DNA of 64,000 bases, taken from the NCBI RefSeq assembly GCF_025685605.1, contig NZ_JAGTUT010000001.1:1736001-1800000 (forward strand), read 5' to 3'. The translations under genes and the position numbers were made by a program. Below are positions 60,637 through 64,000 of this stretch, in pieces (position 1 is the first letter of the stretch; the number at the start of each line of letters is the position of its first letter). The notes below the pieces were generated by a model, which was not told where the DNA came from, did not search any database, and worked only from the letters and a program-made list of their open reading frames with translations. The DNA comes from Granulicella arctica. GTDB lineage: Bacteria > Acidobacteriota > Terriglobia > Terriglobales > Acidobacteriaceae.

Positions 60637-61812
60637 ATGAGTGAGTCGAGCGTATCGTACCTTTGGCGGGAACGGGATGCGGCAAAAGGCTTTGCCGCTG
60701 GCGTATCACTCCACAGTCACACCAACCAGTCCATGGAGACCCTGGACTTTATCGCAGAGATGTCGGCGGGCAAGAAGATCCTGCAGGCCATCATGCTGTG
60801 GGCTGAAGAGCGCAGCGCCCGCACGACCGGCATTCGCCCAAACTATGCCGCAAGCTACTGGACCCCGCCGCTCACGCCGCGTCTCGCCTTCGATCTGGAG
60901 CGTAACCAGATCGAGCAGCTCACGCAGCTTCCGGGCATGGTCTCCATCACCGACCACGACGACATCAAGGCCCCCATGCTGCTGCGCTCGATCGACTCAG
61001 CGCGGCACATCCCGGTCTCGGTCGAGTGGACGGTCCCCTTTGCGGAGACGGCGTTTCATCTCGGCATCCACAATCTCCCAAGCGCCACCGGCGCAGCGTG
61101 GATGGAGCGGCTACAGGCGTTCACGGCGATGCCCGTCGCGACACGCCCCGCGCAACTGATCACCGACATGCTCGCGGAGCTGCACGAGATGCCGGGCGTA
61201 CTCCTGATCTTCAATCACCCCAACTGGGACCTCTACCAGGTCGGGCAGGATCTCCACAACGTTCGCGTGAATGACTTCCTTGCCATCAATGGGCAGTTCA
61301 TCCATGCGCTGGAGTTGAACGGGCTTCGCAACTGGAAAGAGAATCAAGAGGTCTCGAAGCTGGCCGCCCAGTGGAACTACCTCGTCATCAGCGGTGGCGA
61401 CCGGCACGGCGTGGAACCGAACGCGAACATCAACCTGACGCATGCCACTACTTTTACCGAGTTCGTCCACGAGGTGCGCTGCGAGCGCAAGAGCCATGTG
61501 CTCTTCATGCCGCAGTATGCGCAGCCGTGGAAGCACCGCATCCTCCAGTCGACGCTCGACGCGATCCGCAACTACCCGGACTTCCCCGAGGGTTCGCGGC
61601 GCTGGGACGAGCGCGTCTACCATCCGGATAGCGATGGCGTCGTTCGGCCGCTCTCGACCCTTTGGAAGGATGGCCACTGCCCACCGTACCTTGAGGTCCT
61701 GCTGAGCGCGGTCCGCATGATGGGCGCTGCGCCAGTCTCGGGCGGCCTGCGACTGGCTTGGAACGAAGGCAGCTCGATGCGGGCTGCGATGCGCGCGGCC
61801 CTGATCGACTAA
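60637..61812 (+). CDS. PHP-domain-like metal-dependent hydrolase
   Basis: The 391-residue protein shows PHP-type metal-binding blocks in order: SLHSHTNQS, MVSITDHDDIKAP, a Glu in VEWTVPF, HLGIHNLP, LIFNHPNWDLY and ISGGDRHGVEPN. PHP enzymes include histidinol phosphatase and nucleotide or polymerase-editing phosphoesterases. The last 110 residues are of unknown fold. It lies 63 bases upstream of a GT4 glycosyltransferase and shares its strand, so a glycan or lipid-phosphate substrate is possible; this is inference. Confidence 0.82.
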   Translation: MSESSVSYLWRERDAAKGFAAGVSLHSHTNQSMETLDFIAEMSAGKKILQAIMLWAEERSARTTGIRPNYAASYWTPPLTPRLAFDLERNQIEQLTQLPGMVSITDHDDIKAPMLLRSIDSARHIPVSVEWTVPFAETAFHLGIHNLPSATGAAWMERLQAFTAMPVATRPAQLITDMLAELHEMPGVLLIFNHPNWDLYQVGQDLHNVRVNDFLAINGQFIHALELNGLRNWKENQEVSKLAAQWNYLVISGGDRHGVEPNANINLTHATTFTEFVHEVRCERKSHVLFMPQYAQPWKHRILQSTLDAIRNYPDFPEGSRRWDERVYHPDSDGVVRPLSTLWKDGHCPPYLEVLLSAVRMMGAAPVSGGLRLAWNEGSSMRAAMRAALID

Positions 61813-61875
61813 ATTCCGCTGGCCTCGGCCTTCAAGACAGACGACCGCAGCCTCGATGAGGGGTACTCTAGAGCG

Positions 61876-63075
61876 ATGCCTGCCCCGCGAGTTGCCTACT
61901 TTCCCGACTCGTTCCACGAGGTCAACGGCGTCGCACACACGAGCCGTAACTTCGTCGCCTACGCGGAGCGGCGTGGCCTGCCGTTCCTCTGCATTCGTGC
62001 GGGCGGGCGCAGGCAGGCCGCCGAGACGCAAGGCGAGCTACGGACGCTGGAACTGGTGCGCAGCAAGGCCTCAATCCGCGTCGAGAAGGACCTCGAATTC
62101 GACGCGCTCTTCTGGCGCCACGCGGCCATCATCGAGCGCGAGTTGAACCTCTTCCAGCCGGACATCATCCACATCACCGGACCGAGCGAGCTGGGCATGT
62201 TCGGCGCATACTTCGCCTGGAAGATGGGCGTTCCGCTGGCCGCATCGTGGCACACCAACGTGCACGAATACCTCGCCCGGCGCATGATGCCGATGACGAT
62301 GATGCGCGGGGTTCCAGATTCCTATGCAGCGAAGACAGAAGGCGTCATTGAAGCCTCGACCCTGAAGGCCGCAACTCTGTTCTATCGACTGGCTGGCGTG
62401 CTGTTCGCCCCGAATGTGGAGTTGTGCGCGATGCTCGAAGCCGCCACCCACAGGCCCTGCCACCTGATGCAGCGCGGTGTCGATACACGGCTCTTCTCTC
62501 CCGCGCACCGCACACGACCGGTGGACGATGACATTATTCGGCTCGGGTACGTCGGCAGGCTCTCGGTGGAGAAGAACATCGCGCTGCTGCCGCTGCTTCA
62601 AGCCAGGCTCGCAGCGATGGGGATCAGCGACGTGGAGTTCTTCATCATTGGCCAGGGTGGCGACGAGGAGATGCTCCGGCGCGACCTGCACGGTGCTCAC
62701 TTCGCCGGTGTGCTCCGCGGTCAGGAACTCGCGACGGCCTGCGCTGACATGGACATCCTCGTCTTCCCGTCGCACACCGATACCTTCGGCAATGTCGTCC
62801 TCGAAGCGCTGGCAAGCGGCGTGCCCGCCGTGGTGACGCCCGACGGGGGCCCAAAGTTCATTGTCCGCAATGGCGAGACCGGCTTCGTGGTGCCAGACGA
62901 AGAGTTTGTTGCGGCCGTAGCCAGCCTTATCGCCGACCGGCAGCGCCTCAAAACGATGCGCACCGCCGCTCGTGCCTACGCGCTGACATGCAGTTGGGAC
63001 GCGGTCTTCGACAAGGTGTATGCAGCCTACGACTTGGTGCTCACAGGCGAGTCGTCTCTGCCTCTGCCGTTTTAG
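61876..63075 (+). CDS. GT4 glycosyltransferase
   Basis: The 399-residue protein has the GT-B fold of the GT4 family. The N-terminal half opens RVAYFPDSFHEVNGVAHTSRNF. The donor-binding half holds LGYVGRLSVEKNIALL, FIIGQGGDEEML, and the E-x7-E-like region FPSHTDTFGNVVLEALASGVPAVV. The first Glu of the usual pair is Asp here. The layout resembles enzymes that add mannose or glucose to lipids, such as phosphatidylinositol mannosyltransferases; the substrate is not known. It follows the PHP-like gene. Confidence 0.9.
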   Translation: MPAPRVAYFPDSFHEVNGVAHTSRNFVAYAERRGLPFLCIRAGGRRQAAETQGELRTLELVRSKASIRVEKDLEFDALFWRHAAIIERELNLFQPDIIHITGPSELGMFGAYFAWKMGVPLAASWHTNVHEYLARRMMPMTMMRGVPDSYAAKTEGVIEASTLKAATLFYRLAGVLFAPNVELCAMLEAATHRPCHLMQRGVDTRLFSPAHRTRPVDDDIIRLGYVGRLSVEKNIALLPLLQARLAAMGISDVEFFIIGQGGDEEMLRRDLHGAHFAGVLRGQELATACADMDILVFPSHTDTFGNVVLEALASGVPAVVTPDGGPKFIVRNGETGFVVPDEEFVAAVASLIADRQRLKTMRTAARAYALTCSWDAVFDKVYAAYDLVLTGESSLPLPF

Positions 63076-63134
63076 TTGTGATTCCCGCAGAGAACTGGCG
63101 TCTGCCCTGCCGTTGCTTGCGCGGGGCTATTACG

Positions 63135-63195
63135 AAAGCGACTTCACGCCCGGCAGGCACCACGGTGCCTTCGTGGAGTATTGGACTTCGCGTTA
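63135..63195 (+). repeat. GC-rich short repeat, copy 2
   Basis: Matches 55196-55251 with a few changes and a small insertion that creates GGCACC-AC-GGTGCC. It lies between convergent genes. Confidence 0.6.
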
Positions 63196-63210
63196 CTTAT
63201 CAGACACGCC

Positions 63211-64000
63211 CTAGAAACGAATCTCGCCGATATACACGCCAAACGGCGGCAGCGTGATGGCGTTGAGACTCATGCCACCCATGCCATTATCCGAGCGAAT
63301 CACCGTGCGCAGGAAGTTGCCGCGAAGATGTAGCTTCGCGATATCGCCCGTGAGCGAGAGCGTGACCGGCTTAGAAGAGAGATTGCACGCGACAACAATA
63401 GCCGGTGTGAGCGGCGTGATGGTTGCCTTGCGGCTTATCCAGACGATGCTGTTCTGGTCGTCATGGTTGAGCAGATCGCTTGCCCCCGAGCGCAGAATCG
63501 CATTGCCGTGGTGAAGATCGATCAGGCGGCGATACCAGTTCAGCAAGGAGTCGGGATCTGCCTCTTCAGCGATCACCTCAGGCCCTTGTGAAGCCGTCTT
63601 TGCGGAAGGTTTCGCGTTCGGATCGGCAGGCACACCCCACGGGATGAGCGCCGAATCGCCTGCTTTCGCAGCAAAGCCGATCTCCTGGCCAAAGTAGAGC
63701 TGCGCGTTAGCCCGCGTACTGAGCAGCAACGTAGCAAGCACCTTGGCGATAGCCTGATTGTTGGTGCCGTCGCCGATGCGCCCGGCGCTGCGATCGCTCT
63801 CCGGACCATCCGTTGCAGCGATGAGAGCCAAATTGGCAGAGGCCGCCTGCAAACTCTCCATCGCGGTGCGAAGCTTGCCGGCATCGGCCCCGCCAACCTG
63901 TGCCAGAGCAGGATCAAGCACCATGTCGATATCCGCATGCGGTATGGCCGCGCTACCCGTGGAGGAGCTTTCGGCGATCAGGATCCGCTGCCCTGCAAAG
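63211..64000 (-). CDS. GH13 alpha-amylase family protein, C-terminal part
   Basis: The gene is cut off by the right edge: its frame stays open to base 64000, so only about 263 C-terminal residues are seen. GH13 features are the strand QRILIAESS, whose Glu is the likely acid/base, then KVLATLLLSTRANAQLYFGQEIG and LINWYRRLIDLHHGNAILRSG-type sequence (here LLNWYRRLIDLHHGN) leading into the C-terminal beta domain (IVVACNLSSKPVTL...LPPFGVYIGEI). This is typical of alpha-amylases, maltogenic or trehalose-type enzymes; which one needs the missing part. An internal ATG at 63924 is not the start. Confidence 0.88.
   Translation of the reverse strand, partial: FAGQRILIAESSSTGSAAIPHADIDMVLDPALAQVGGADAGKLRTAMESLQAASANLALIAATDGPESDRSAGRIGDGTNNQAIAKVLATLLLSTRANAQLYFGQEIGFAAKAGDSALIPWGVPADPNAKPSAKTASQGPEVIAEEADPDSLLNWYRRLIDLHHGNAILRSGASDLLNHDDQNSIVWISRKATITPLTPAIVVACNLSSKPVTLSLTGDIAKLHLRGNFLRTVIRSDNGMGGMSLNAITLPPFGVYIGEIRF

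Overview
The window looks like chromosomal DNA from a free-living, GC-rich member of the Acidobacteriota, most likely class Terriglobia (a Granulicella/Terriglobus/Edaphobacter-type soil bacterium). This is inference from gene style, not a database match. The clues are very C-rich wobble positions, many exported proteins of unknown function, a PadR regulator paired with a permease-prefix-like membrane protein, DPDRP-repeat and AsmA-like proteins, and short dispersed intergenic repeats. I see no rRNA, tRNA, CRISPR array, transposase, integrase or phage gene. It reads as ordinary core chromosome mixed with lineage-specific genes.

0-16.8 kb: a DUF5995 protein, a small zinc ribbon, a LAS-type metallopeptidase and PEP carboxylase (ppc). 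An envelope and secretion block follows: a TonB-C-terminal protein, an exported CocE/S15 hydrolase, an exported amidohydrolase, an MFS carrier, a TolC-family outer-membrane protein, a DsbA-like thioredoxin-fold protein, an exported methyltransferase and an orphan HExxH protein.

16.8-26.8 kb: poxB, then a four-gene leftward block (ECF sigma factor, zinc-binding anti-sigma with HEAT repeats, membrane-bound double-PDZ protein, radical SAM protein). This is the best candidate for an undescribed stress-sensing system. Next come an RNase H-like protein with an unusual tail, an AsmA-like membrane protein and a YqeY-family protein.

26.9-42.7 kb: two tandem Tat-exported ferritin-like proteins with a strong terminator, a class V aminotransferase, a PadR operon with a perfect 15-bp operator over its start codon, a YgiB-like/YgiC pair, serA, gatB, a formate/nitrite-type channel, an oxidoreductase broken by one base in a C5 run, and a GH18 enzyme.

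42.7-57.3 kb: mfd, a cupin, a DUF885 peptidase-like protein, galU, an old-yellow-enzyme reductase with a methyltransferase, a DPDRP-repeat secreted protein, a lone peptide-type ABC ATPase, a metallophosphoesterase and an ABC-F ATPase.

57.5-64 kb: a rightward run with a second AsmA-like protein, a small membrane protein, a LOG-family protein, a PHP-like metal hydrolase and a GT4 glycosyltransferase, with more G-ending codons than the rest. A GH13 alpha-amylase-like gene enters from the right edge on the minus strand.

Functionally the window combines central metabolism (ppc, poxB, serA, galU), translation and repair (gatB, yqeY, ABC-F, mfd), and a large exported/envelope fraction. At least four families of small intergenic repeats or hairpins lie between genes.
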